Source: Candidatus Saccharimonadota bacterium
GTDB lineage: Bacteria; Patescibacteriota; Saccharimonadia; Saccharimonadales; Saccharimonadaceae
Assembly (NCBI GenBank): GCA_017510835.1
Contig: JAFWLZ010000028.1
Span: 1-45,513, forward strand
Direction of reading: 5' to 3'
Length of the DNA stretch: 45,513 nt
Under the pieces are notes generated by a model that did not search any database, had not been told where the DNA came from, and saw only the letters and a list, made by a program, of their open reading frames with translations. This document shows positions 1 to 10,053 of this stretch, piece after piece. The first letter of the stretch is position 1; every line of letters begins with the position of its first letter. Made by a program: the position numbers and the translations under genes.

Positions 1-205
1 CATGGCATATGGTTACTATACTGACCGTACAAGTACTGTTGTTGGCGGAACAATTAAAGGAAAAACTTACGGTATTTACGCTAGCGGTACTGTCACTATT
101 GGCAATAACGACGGCGAAATCTCCACTACTTCCCCGGATATTGCCGGTGGTGAATATGGCCTCTACGGCAGCTCATATAACTACTATGATGGCGTGTTGA
201 GAGGC
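1..205 (+). repeat. Direct repeat copy 1 inside surface-protein gene
   Basis: Bases 1 to about 108 are identical to 1450-1557, and similarity with a few silent or conservative changes continues to about 205 (partner to about 1654). The copies lie exactly 1449 bases (483 codons) apart, so the reading frame is kept. The copy starts exactly at the left edge of the window. Confidence 0.95.
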
Positions 206-3037
206 GAAACTGCTTTTCAAGAAGGCTCCATCAGTGCTATCCCAGACGCTACTACATACCATACTGAATCATCTGCAGAATATACAGAAAACTGTACTTT
301 GACTGCTGCTGAAAATTACCTTGAAGTCGCAGGCGTTCAGTACAATTCTCTCTCGAAAGCTTATGACGCTATTACTGGCGACTCCGGCACTATTAAAGTA
401 ATAAAAAGCACGGCAGTAGAAGCAGTTCTTCCTGCTAGCCCAGCCGAAAAGGACATCACCTTTGATCTAAATGGCTACGAGCTAACCTATACTCAGCCGC
501 TTATTAATGGCGGTAATATGACCATCATAGACAGTAGCAATGAAAAAACTGGGAAATTGAGCAACCCTAATACTAGTTCAAGTACTATCATTAATAATAG
601 TAATCTTACTCTCGAATCTGGCTATATAGCCGGTGCCAACCAAACAATCAACAACACTGCTGGCTCTTCATTCACGATGAATGGCGGAACTATATACTGC
701 TCTAGATGGCGGTGTATGCATAATACTGGAGAAAATAATAAACTAGTTAACATTACGCTAAATAGCGGCCTAGTAAAATCTGATGGCGGATCATCAGGTA
801 ATGGAGTTATATACAATAATTACTACGCCATTTTAACTCTTAAGAGCGGTAGTATAATTGACGTCTACACCAATCGCTACGGAGATACCGCTATCAGTGG
901 TGGCACCGTTAATATTGAAGGCGGTACTATTAATGTTGAAAAATATGGAAACGAATCTGGCGGGAGCGCTACGGCAGTCTATGCACGTATAGTAGATTTT
1001 AAGAGCGGCACAATAACTGTGACAAATAGCACTAACGACAGATCTGGTAGTGAGCCATCTAGCTATGGCATTAGTGGCACCACGGCCACTATGAGCGGAG
1101 GCGAAATTATCATCAATGCTTCAAATGGCTATCCGGCTTATGGCTTAGGCTCTTCGACATCTACGGTTACTGGCGGCACTATTACGGTCAATAATACAGG
1201 AAGCGGAAATGCAACCGGAATAAACTCAGGCAAAGCAACAGTAGAAAACGTTACCATCAATGCTACTAGTAAAAATGGTGCTGCATATGGCGTCAGTGCG
1301 TCAAGCAACCTTGATCTCTCTGGCGGCACAATAACTGCAACCAGCACCGGTACTGGCGCTGCATATGGAGTATATTCAAAAAATGACTCGAGCGGTTCAT
1401 ATATTCGCAAAATCTCTGGCGGAACAATAACTGCAGCGGCAAATACTGGCATGGCATATGGTTACTATACTGACCGTACAAGTACTGTTGTTGGCGGAAC
1501 AATTAAAGGAAAAACTTACGGTATTTACGCTAGCGGTACTGTCACTATTGGCAATAATGAAGACGAGATCTCTACTACTTCCCCAGATATTGCCGGCGGA
1601 GAATTTGGCCTCTACGGCAGCTCATATAACTACTATGATGGTGTGTTGAGAGGCGGGAACATGGCCTACCCGGACGGCATCGTCAGAGATGTTCCAAATA
1701 GCACTGTACTACATATTGAGCAACAAACAATAGATGGCATTAATTATGATACGCGCTGGCTTACTGGAGAACATGTCGTAGCAAAAATCGGAAATACTGA
1801 ATATACTAGCCTAGCCTCCGCCGTTAATGCCGCGAATACTAGCGACATAATCGATTTAGTTGCAGATAGTTTCGTTTCATCTGCTCTAGAGATTACATCA
1901 GAAAAAGATATCACTATTCAGACAAACGGCTACGATATCATTATTATCGGTAACCCAATTATTAATAGCGGTAAGACATCAATTATTAATAACGACTATC
2001 CTAATTCAAGCTTAGTAATTAATTATTATTACACAAGCGATTATGCTATCACTAATAACGCAAACGCCACTTTAACTTTGACTAATGTCAGCTTCTCTAC
2101 TGTTAACGCAATAGATAATAAAGGCGACCTGTCTCTTAATAATGCCCAAATCGAATCCACAAATACTGCCGTTAGAAATACCGGCAATATAACAGCAAAC
2201 AATAATTCGATTGCCGGAGGCACATATACTTTATATAACGACGGTGGTGAATCGATATTTAACAACACTACCTTCGGTAGTAAAAGTATATATAATAAAT
2301 CCGGAAAATTGACACTCAGAAACGGTACAGCCGAAATAATCGATAACAATATTCTAGACTTCATTACGAATAACGGCGAACTGACGCTAGATAATTTCAG
2401 TGCAACCCTCACGAATAATGACCTCGAAATCAGTGGCGGTGATGGTCATTATTCGCGAACAATATATAACAACGGTATATTGACTACACAAAATAACACC
2501 GTCATAAAATATATACTCGACGCTCCTAGTAAAAGAGCTTACGAATACCCAGTAGTACTATACAATGATGGAGGAACAGTTACGGCGACAAATACCTCGT
2601 TTATTGCAGATGGAAGAAATATTACCAGCAATTCATACAGTACAATCGGAATATACAGCCCAACCGGCACAGTAACACTCAAGACCGGCTCAATCGAATC
2701 TTACGGAATAACGAAAGCCTATGGCATCTTTACTAATACCGGCACCATCACCCTCGGTATTCCAGAACAGCCTGGCCCAACCTACGGTAAGGAAGACGCC
2801 GACGTTTCGACAACCAACCCAGATATCAAAGCCATCGGCTCCAGCTCTGGCATCGGTATTAAAAACGCATCTGGCGGCAAAGTCTACTTCTACGATGGTC
2901 GTATCACCGGTTCATCGTCTGCTATGCCAGAAAACCCAACCGCTACCGAATATATGTTCGATCCTAAAGACTATCTCGACGAAAACAACTACCACTACCG
3001 CATCCTCGAGTGGCGCCGTGAACAACCTGGCAATTAG
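1..3037 (+). CDS. Beta-helix repeat surface protein, 5'-truncated by window edge
   Basis: About 1011 residues are visible and the true start lies left of the window. The protein is built from short Gly/Thr/Ser/Asn-rich strands of the kind 'SGGTITA', 'NNTGNITA' and 'YGIYASGTVTIGN', which is what parallel beta-helix (pectate-lyase-like) surface proteins look like. Modules of the form 'IGNTEYTSLASAVNAA' followed by 'DITIQTNGYDI' introduce new helix blocks near residues 105-160 and 595-650. Residues 1-68 are nearly repeated at 484-551. No LPxTG motif or C-terminal transmembrane anchor is visible; the protein ends at an Arg-rich, polar tail. It probably sits outside the cell as an adhesin or surface-layer component, but this is inference from fold type. 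The exact ligand cannot be told. The family assignment is confident only at the level of repeat architecture. Confidence 0.75.
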   Translation, partial: MAYGYYTDRTSTVVGGTIKGKTYGIYASGTVTIGNNDGEISTTSPDIAGGEYGLYGSSYNYYDGVLRGETAFQEGSISAIPDATTYHTESSAEYTENCTLTAAENYLEVAGVQYNSLSKAYDAITGDSGTIKVIKSTAVEAVLPASPAEKDITFDLNGYELTYTQPLINGGNMTIIDSSNEKTGKLSNPNTSSSTIINNSNLTLESGYIAGANQTINNTAGSSFTMNGGTIYCSRWRCMHNTGENNKLVNITLNSGLVKSDGGSSGNGVIYNNYYAILTLKSGSIIDVYTNRYGDTAISGGTVNIEGGTINVEKYGNESGGSATAVYARIVDFKSGTITVTNSTNDRSGSEPSSYGISGTTATMSGGEIIINASNGYPAYGLGSSTSTVTGGTITVNNTGSGNATGINSGKATVENVTINATSKNGAAYGVSASSNLDLSGGTITATSTGTGAAYGVYSKNDSSGSYIRKISGGTITAAANTGMAYGYYTDRTSTVVGGTIKGKTYGIYASGTVTIGNNEDEISTTSPDIAGGEFGLYGSSYNYYDGVLRGGNMAYPDGIVRDVPNSTVLHIEQQTIDGINYDTRWLTGEHVVAKIGNTEYTSLASAVNAANTSDIIDLVADSFVSSALEITSEKDITIQTNGYDIIIIGNPIINSGKTSIINNDYPNSSLVINYYYTSDYAITNNANATLTLTNVSFSTVNAIDNKGDLSLNNAQIESTNTAVRNTGNITANNNSIAGGTYTLYNDGGESIFNNTTFGSKSIYNKSGKLTLRNGTAEIIDNNILDFITNNGELTLDNFSATLTNNDLEISGGDGHYSRTIYNNGILTTQNNTVIKYILDAPSKRAYEYPVVLYNDGGTVTATNTSFIADGRNITSNSYSTIGIYSPTGTVTLKTGSIESYGITKAYGIFTNTGTITLGIPEQPGPTYGKEDADVSTTNPDIKAIGSSSGIGIKNASGGKVYFYDGRITGSSSAMPENPTATEYMFDPKDYLDENNYHYRILEWRREQPGN
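1450..1654 (+). repeat. Direct repeat copy 2 inside surface-protein gene
   Basis: Partner of the repeat at 1-205, in the same frame. The first ~108 bases are identical. The copies then diverge at scattered positions, for example the Gly-Glu-Ile region reads Asp-Glu-Ile here. Unequal recombination between the copies would add or remove 483 residues without a frameshift. Confidence 0.95.
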
Positions 3038-3040
3038 TGC

Positions 3041-3046
3041 TATAAT
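3041..3046 (+). promoter_or_regulatory. -10 element of queA, leaderless arrangement
   Basis: TATAAT lies 8 bases before the queA ATG at 3055, immediately after the stop of the surface protein. A transcript starting about 7 bases downstream of the hexamer would begin at or next to the start codon, and no Shine-Dalgarno is visible. Confidence 0.65.
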
Positions 3047-3054
3047 ATACCCCA

Positions 3055-4080
3055 ATGTTAGTTTCAGATTATAATTACGATCTCCCCGAAGAGGTAATTG
3101 CTCAACATCCGCCGAAAATTCGCGGTACTACTCGCCTGCTCGCGCTGAATCGAAAAACTGGCGAAATCACCGACAGTCATTATGCCGAGCTCGACACTTT
3201 TCTAAAGCCAGGCGACCTTCTAGTCCTAAATGATACAAAAGTCATGCGTTCCCGCGTCTTCACCGAACGAGAATCCGACGGCCATCCGCGCGAACTCGTT
3301 GTTCTTGAGCGCCACAGCAAAAATATCGACCACGTCATGTATCGCGGCAAACTTCACGCCGGCGAAAAACTCATCGTCAAAAATGTCACCACCGACAAAA
3401 AAACCGACGACGTCATAGAAATCCAAGAAATCCTCGGCAATGGCATCGCTACCGCTAAAGCAAATCGCCCACTCGAAGAAATCGCTCAGGATTTCGGAAA
3501 TGTTCCCCTTCCCCCATACATGCACCGCGACGCCGAGCCAGAAGACGTCGAACGCTATCAAACTGTCTGGGCAAAAGATTTCGGTTCCGCCGCTGCTCCA
3601 ACCGCTAGCCTCAATATGACCAAAGAGCTTCTCCGAAAGCTCACCGACAAAGGCGTAGTTATTAAATACCTCACCCTTCACGTCGGACTCGGAACCTTTC
3701 TCCCAATTCGCAGCGACGAAGTCGAAGGCCACAAAATGCATTCCGAATGGTTCCAAATTCCAACTGATACCCTCGAAGCCATCAAAAAAGCAAAGGCAGA
3801 GCACCGCCGCGTCATCGCCGTCGGCACAACTGTCACTCGCACGCTAGAATACTGGGCGAAAACCGGCAAAACAGAGGGCGAAGATGATATTTTTATCTAC
3901 CCTGGCTTCGAATTTAAAGCCATCGATGCCCTTGTTACAAATTTTCATGCACCGAAATCCACCGTCCTAATGCTTACTGCTGCTTTCGCAGATTGGAAAA
4001 ATCTCAAGCCAGCCTATGAACACGCCATTAAATCCGGATACAAACTCCTAAGCTATGGCGATTCTATGTTTATTTACTAA
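3055..4080 (+). CDS. queA: S-adenosylmethionine:tRNA ribosyltransferase-isomerase
   Basis: QueA transfers and isomerises the ribosyl part of S-adenosylmethionine onto preQ1 at position 34 of GUN-anticodon tRNAs, giving epoxyqueuosine. At 341 residues it has the full usual length. Family landmarks are the N-terminal 'YDLPEEVIAQHP', 'GDLLVLNDTKV' near residue 55, 'VPLPPYMHR' near 155, 'APTASLNMTKELL' near 183, 'TLHVGLGTF' near 208, and the C-terminal 'NFHAPKSTVLML' and 'YGDSMFIY'. The ATG directly follows a -10 box, so the mRNA is probably leaderless. tgt, the preceding step of the same pathway, lies 2.3 kb downstream but is not in the same operon because an opposing gene separates them. The last bases overlap the stop of the convergent surface-protein gene by 4 bases. 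Confidence 0.97.
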   Translation: MLVSDYNYDLPEEVIAQHPPKIRGTTRLLALNRKTGEITDSHYAELDTFLKPGDLLVLNDTKVMRSRVFTERESDGHPRELVVLERHSKNIDHVMYRGKLHAGEKLIVKNVTTDKKTDDVIEIQEILGNGIATAKANRPLEEIAQDFGNVPLPPYMHRDAEPEDVERYQTVWAKDFGSAAAPTASLNMTKELLRKLTDKGVVIKYLTLHVGLGTFLPIRSDEVEGHKMHSEWFQIPTDTLEAIKKAKAEHRRVIAVGTTVTRTLEYWAKTGKTEGEDDIFIYPGFEFKAIDALVTNFHAPKSTVLMLTAAFADWKNLKPAYEHAIKSGYKLLSYGDSMFIY

Positions 4081-6296
4081 GGCGCAGAACAATTAATCGC
4101 ATCGGCCGTATCAGTCCCCAAAAGAATTTTTATACCAGAAAGTGTGCCATTCAAATATCGTTCGACTCGGCCCCCAGAAATATTTTCGTTGAATGAGGCA
4201 CCAAACATCACAGAAGGCGTCTCAAAATATTGATTGTGCAGCGAATTATCGCCTACATAAACGAAATCTCCATCATTCACCGCATAACAAATCGCATCAT
4301 TTTTACGCGCAATCCTTATCTTTCTAACCGCCGACGCCGCTCCAATATCGTTCTTATAATCAAGAACTTTTTTTCTATCTTTAACGACATTTACGCCAAG
4401 CATCAACTGGCTTCTATTATCATTACGGCGCACCACTATACCAGGATAATTATTGTTATTTTTCTCTTGCGTAACACTGAAGATAGTTGCTCTCTGGCCA
4501 TTTTTCGCTAAATCAAACTCGTCAATCGTAAACTCGACGTAGAAATCTTTATGCGCATTTTCTGCAGAATATAGTTTTACTCCAGTATCTATATATTTCT
4601 GGTCAGCGTAGTCAGAACATTCTTCGCCCGTGATATTGTCCGCATCTCTCAAACCATTCGAGCCATCAGCGCTACTTGTTATTCCGTTAAAGGTACATGC
4701 TCCATCATGAGAAAATACTAGCTCAAGCTCCGATTCTTCATAAATCGGGCGAATCGTAATATCTCTATCTAGCACAAGAACAATTTCTTTATCAGTTGCA
4801 TCATTTGACCACTTTACAAATTTCCAGCCATCGCGTTGTTTTGCTTTCATAGAAACTTGTGTGCCATAGTTATATTGGCCAGAAACGTGACTAGACTCAA
4901 CGTACTCGGTATCTTGAATCGTCAACGTTTTCTTTACACGGACATATTCATATTCAATCGTCATCAAACCATCGCCAGTAATAATTTTTGTCTGCGGAGC
5001 TGGCTTCACGAAGCCTTCTCTCTCAAGCGGCGCAGGCGTCACCTCAGTATCAGTCGTTCCTTTGGTATCAGATCGCGTCTCCGAATCATATCCTTCACCG
5101 CTTACTGTCATAAATTTATCAATCACCGTATAGCGCGTATCCGTATTTGCTTCCCACTTTGCGTATAATTTCATTACACATACTGCATCACACAAATTCT
5201 CGACAACTTGCTCATCCGCATAAACTACCGCGCCACCCGCCTGCTTACTCCATCCAACAAACGTATAACCAGCACGACTAAAACCATTTTTATTTAACTT
5301 CACTGCTTCGTCATACTTCGCGGATTGCGAGGCTGTCGTTCCTTCGCCGCCATTTGCATCAAACTGTATCGTATAACTAATCGGCACATAGCGTGCATGT
5401 AACGCTAAATCATCGACGAGCGGTGTTTCGAAATCATACTTTACACCATTACTTGTGTACCAACCATCAAAATCATAGCCAACTTTTTCCGGCAGCACGA
5501 CATCAGCTGCTTTTTCGTTATAATTAAATACCGCAGACGCAATCTGTGATTCATTTTCGTCATAATAGTCGACAATTATTTGATCTCTCAGCTCTACATC
5601 ATTCGCGACAACTACGTCATACTCCCCTGCTACCGCATTCACAAACGGAAGCGGCAAACAGGCAAAAATTAGCAAAATCGCCGTAATGATAATTTTTTTA
5701 TCATTACTCCATCTGCGCATATGGAAAATAACCACTATCAGCAAGCCAATCACCGACAATGCTAAAATCACACCAAATACCGAAATATTATCCCAAGTGC
5801 TCGGATTCGCAATCGTGAAACTCATCTCACTACCATCGGTGAACTTAAAGACAAATTTAATCGTCAATTCCTGGCTTCGATGATCAACGTCCGAAACTGC
5901 CTTTTTGTAGGATACTTTCAAAACAAAATCAAAACTACTCCCCGGCTCTATTTCGTCATCTGCATTACTATCAAAAGAATAATCAAATATCTCACCTTCG
6001 TATTTCGAATCAATATTCTCAATCACTCGGCCTGCATCGCTATCATTTTTAATCGTAATCCGATACGTCACGCTATCGCCGACTTGATGAAAAACAATAT
6101 TATTCTTCACGTTATTGTTATCAAAACTCGTTACCCCACCAGTCGCCGTCGCACTCTTTTGCGTCACTTCGACATTCGTTATAGTAAATGGAATCGACTC
6201 AGCAAAAACCCTTACCAAGCCAAGGCTAAACACCGCAAGGACTGAGAGCAAAAACAGCCCAAAACGAAAAATACCTCTCTTACTCCTTACCTCCAT
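4077..6296 (-). CDS. Large InlB-repeat membrane/surface protein
   Basis: 739 residues. An N-terminal signal or anchor segment (about 10-32) precedes a beta-rich extracellular domain (33-165, 'SVTYRITIKNDSDAG'), followed by two membrane segments at about 172-191 and 202-222. Distal to these are Listeria-Bacteroides (InlB B-type) repeats with the signatures 'GYDFDGWYT' (about 240-292) and 'GYTFVGWSKQAGG' (about 295-375), a MucBP-like stretch (about 378-455), a further divergent repeat (about 455-515) and a C-terminal ~200-residue domain resembling a LamG/concanavalin fold ('DFYVEFTIDEFDL', 'GVVVRRNDN'-like strands). It is probably a surface protein for contact with host cells or matrix. The second membrane segment ends in 'VNAVAG', resembling an internal signal-peptide cleavage site. 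The ATG at 6296 has a -10 box 12 bases upstream; no better start was seen. Confidence 0.8.
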   Translation of the reverse strand: MEVRSKRGIFRFGLFLLSVLAVFSLGLVRVFAESIPFTITNVEVTQKSATATGGVTSFDNNNVKNNIVFHQVGDSVTYRITIKNDSDAGRVIENIDSKYEGEIFDYSFDSNADDEIEPGSSFDFVLKVSYKKAVSDVDHRSQELTIKFVFKFTDGSEMSFTIANPSTWDNISVFGVILALSVIGLLIVVIFHMRRWSNDKKIIITAILLIFACLPLPFVNAVAGEYDVVVANDVELRDQIIVDYYDENESQIASAVFNYNEKAADVVLPEKVGYDFDGWYTSNGVKYDFETPLVDDLALHARYVPISYTIQFDANGGEGTTASQSAKYDEAVKLNKNGFSRAGYTFVGWSKQAGGAVVYADEQVVENLCDAVCVMKLYAKWEANTDTRYTVIDKFMTVSGEGYDSETRSDTKGTTDTEVTPAPLEREGFVKPAPQTKIITGDGLMTIEYEYVRVKKTLTIQDTEYVESSHVSGQYNYGTQVSMKAKQRDGWKFVKWSNDATDKEIVLVLDRDITIRPIYEESELELVFSHDGACTFNGITSSADGSNGLRDADNITGEECSDYADQKYIDTGVKLYSAENAHKDFYVEFTIDEFDLAKNGQRATIFSVTQEKNNNNYPGIVVRRNDNRSQLMLGVNVVKDRKKVLDYKNDIGAASAVRKIRIARKNDAICYAVNDGDFVYVGDNSLHNQYFETPSVMFGASFNENISGGRVERYLNGTLSGIKILLGTDTADAINCSAP

Positions 6297-6308
6297 ATAT
6301 TACTTATG

Positions 6309-6314
6309 ATTATA
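6309..6314 (-). promoter_or_regulatory. -10 element of InlB-repeat protein gene
   Basis: TATAAT on the minus strand, 12 bases before the ATG at 6296. It is back-to-back with the tgt promoter about 40 bases away. Confidence 0.5.
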
Positions 6315-6355
6315 CACCGATTGCGCTTATGGTGCAATAAATCCACCTCTTTTGA

Positions 6356-8639
<2,284 letters not shown>

Positions 8640-8647
8640 ATTAATCC

Positions 8648-8676
8648 AAAAAACCGCGTCAACAAACGCGGTTTTT
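8648..8676. terminator. Bidirectional intrinsic terminator between permease gene and cysS
   Basis: The stem AACCGCG/CGCGGTT has an A-run on one side and a T-run on the other, so it can end transcripts from both directions. It overlaps the last codons and the TGA of cysS. Confidence 0.85.
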
Positions 8677-10038
8677 AATTCTTAAAGCCCACTTCACGCC
8701 GTCAGCTGAATCAAGCAATTCTATTCCCTGCTCTAAAATCTCATCACGCAATTGATCCGCTGTCGCGTATTCTTTTGATTCCTTCGCTGCTGAACGCTCA
8801 AAAATCTTTTGCTTCAATTCATCCGAAATATCTGGCGTAGTTTTTCCAATCTCCAAACCAAATGCATCGTCAACAAACTTCAAGAATTCATTGCTTGGCG
8901 CTAAACCGCTCTTCGCAACGCCATCAAGTACCGCAAATGCACCCGCCGAATTCAAGTTAGAATTCAAGCATTCCATAATCTCGTCTCGCTCTGCTGCAAA
9001 ATCCGATTTCTCAATTTCTTGCCAACGCAAAGCTGCAAAATTTCGATAATTCATCAAACGCGCATGCGCTGCCGCAAGCTGCTCAAACGAAAAATCTCTC
9101 TCCGCCTGGTAATGCCCCTGATACAGCCACATCTTGTAATCCATCGGCGAATATCCTTTCTCGGCCAAATCCGAAAAATAATAAACATTTCCAAGCGATT
9201 TCGAAATCTTCTGCCCATCAATGGTAATGAAATTATTATGCAACCAAAATTTTGACATCTGCTTGCCAAATGCGCCCTCACTCTGCGCAATCTCATTTGT
9301 GTGATGGACCGGAATATGATCAACACCGCCACAGTGAATATCTATCGGTTCGCCAAGTTGTTCGTGAATAATTGTCGAACATTCGAGATGCCAACCAGGA
9401 TAACCCATCCGACCGCGATACTCCCACTGCATCGCATGATCTTCGCCATCACGAATCCATTTCCAGACTACAAAATCCGAAGCATTACGTTTCTCGTCTG
9501 AAAATTCTACACGCGCCCCTGCACGTAAATTCTCAAGATCTAAACGAGCAAACTCGGCATACTTTGGAAACTTCGAAGTATCAAAATACAAACCATCTGT
9601 CGTATCATACAAATACCCAGCCTTATCGAGCGCTTCAACTAAGCGCTTATCTGCCTCGATAAAATCCGTTGCACGACAAATTGCCGCCGGCTCAATCAAA
9701 CCTAGATTATGGAAGTTCTCCAAGAAGTCGTCCATATACATCTGAGCTACTTCCCAGACCGTCTTTCCTTCACGACGCGCGCCCTTCTCCATCTTATCTT
9801 CACCATCATCAGCATCCGACGTAAGATGCCCAACATCGGTAATATTCAAAATACGTTTTTCCTGATAACCATTCAAACGCAAAACGCGAATCAATAAATC
9901 CCAGTAAGTATAAGACGTGAAGTTTCCAATATGCGCATACGAATACACCGTCGGGCCACAGGTATAAATCTTCACCTCATCCGGGTTTTGCGGAACAAAT
10001 TCTTCAATCTGATGCGTCAGTGTATTATATAACTTCAT
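8659..10038 (-). CDS. cysS: Cysteinyl-tRNA synthetase
   Basis: Class I aminoacyl-tRNA synthetase that charges tRNA-Cys. At 459 residues it has normal bacterial length. The signature HIGN lies at residues 36-39, the zinc ligand region begins at Cys27 ('YTCGPTVYSYAHIGN'), further ligands appear in 'WHLECSTI' and 'DIHCGGVDHIPVHHTNE', and the adenylate-stabilising loop is 'KISKSLGN'. The DALR-type C-terminal helices ('LNSNLNSAGAFAVL', 'YATADQLRDEILEQGIEL') are intact. The ATG at 10038 follows a TAGAAT box by 6 bases, so initiation is probably leaderless. It stops with TGA, which supports the standard bacterial code. Confidence 0.98.
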   Translation of the reverse strand: MKLYNTLTHQIEEFVPQNPDEVKIYTCGPTVYSYAHIGNFTSYTYWDLLIRVLRLNGYQEKRILNITDVGHLTSDADDGEDKMEKGARREGKTVWEVAQMYMDDFLENFHNLGLIEPAAICRATDFIEADKRLVEALDKAGYLYDTTDGLYFDTSKFPKYAEFARLDLENLRAGARVEFSDEKRNASDFVVWKWIRDGEDHAMQWEYRGRMGYPGWHLECSTIIHEQLGEPIDIHCGGVDHIPVHHTNEIAQSEGAFGKQMSKFWLHNNFITIDGQKISKSLGNVYYFSDLAEKGYSPMDYKMWLYQGHYQAERDFSFEQLAAAHARLMNYRNFAALRWQEIEKSDFAAERDEIMECLNSNLNSAGAFAVLDGVAKSGLAPSNEFLKFVDDAFGLEIGKTTPDISDELKQKIFERSAAKESKEYATADQLRDEILEQGIELLDSADGVKWALRIKNRVC

Positions 10039-10044
10039 ATCTCT

Positions 10045-10050
10045 ATTCTA
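10045..10050 (-). promoter_or_regulatory. -10 element of cysS, leaderless arrangement
   Basis: TAGAAT on the minus strand followed by 6 bases and the ATG at 10038. No Shine-Dalgarno is visible. Confidence 0.5.
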
Positions 10051-10053
10051 CCA

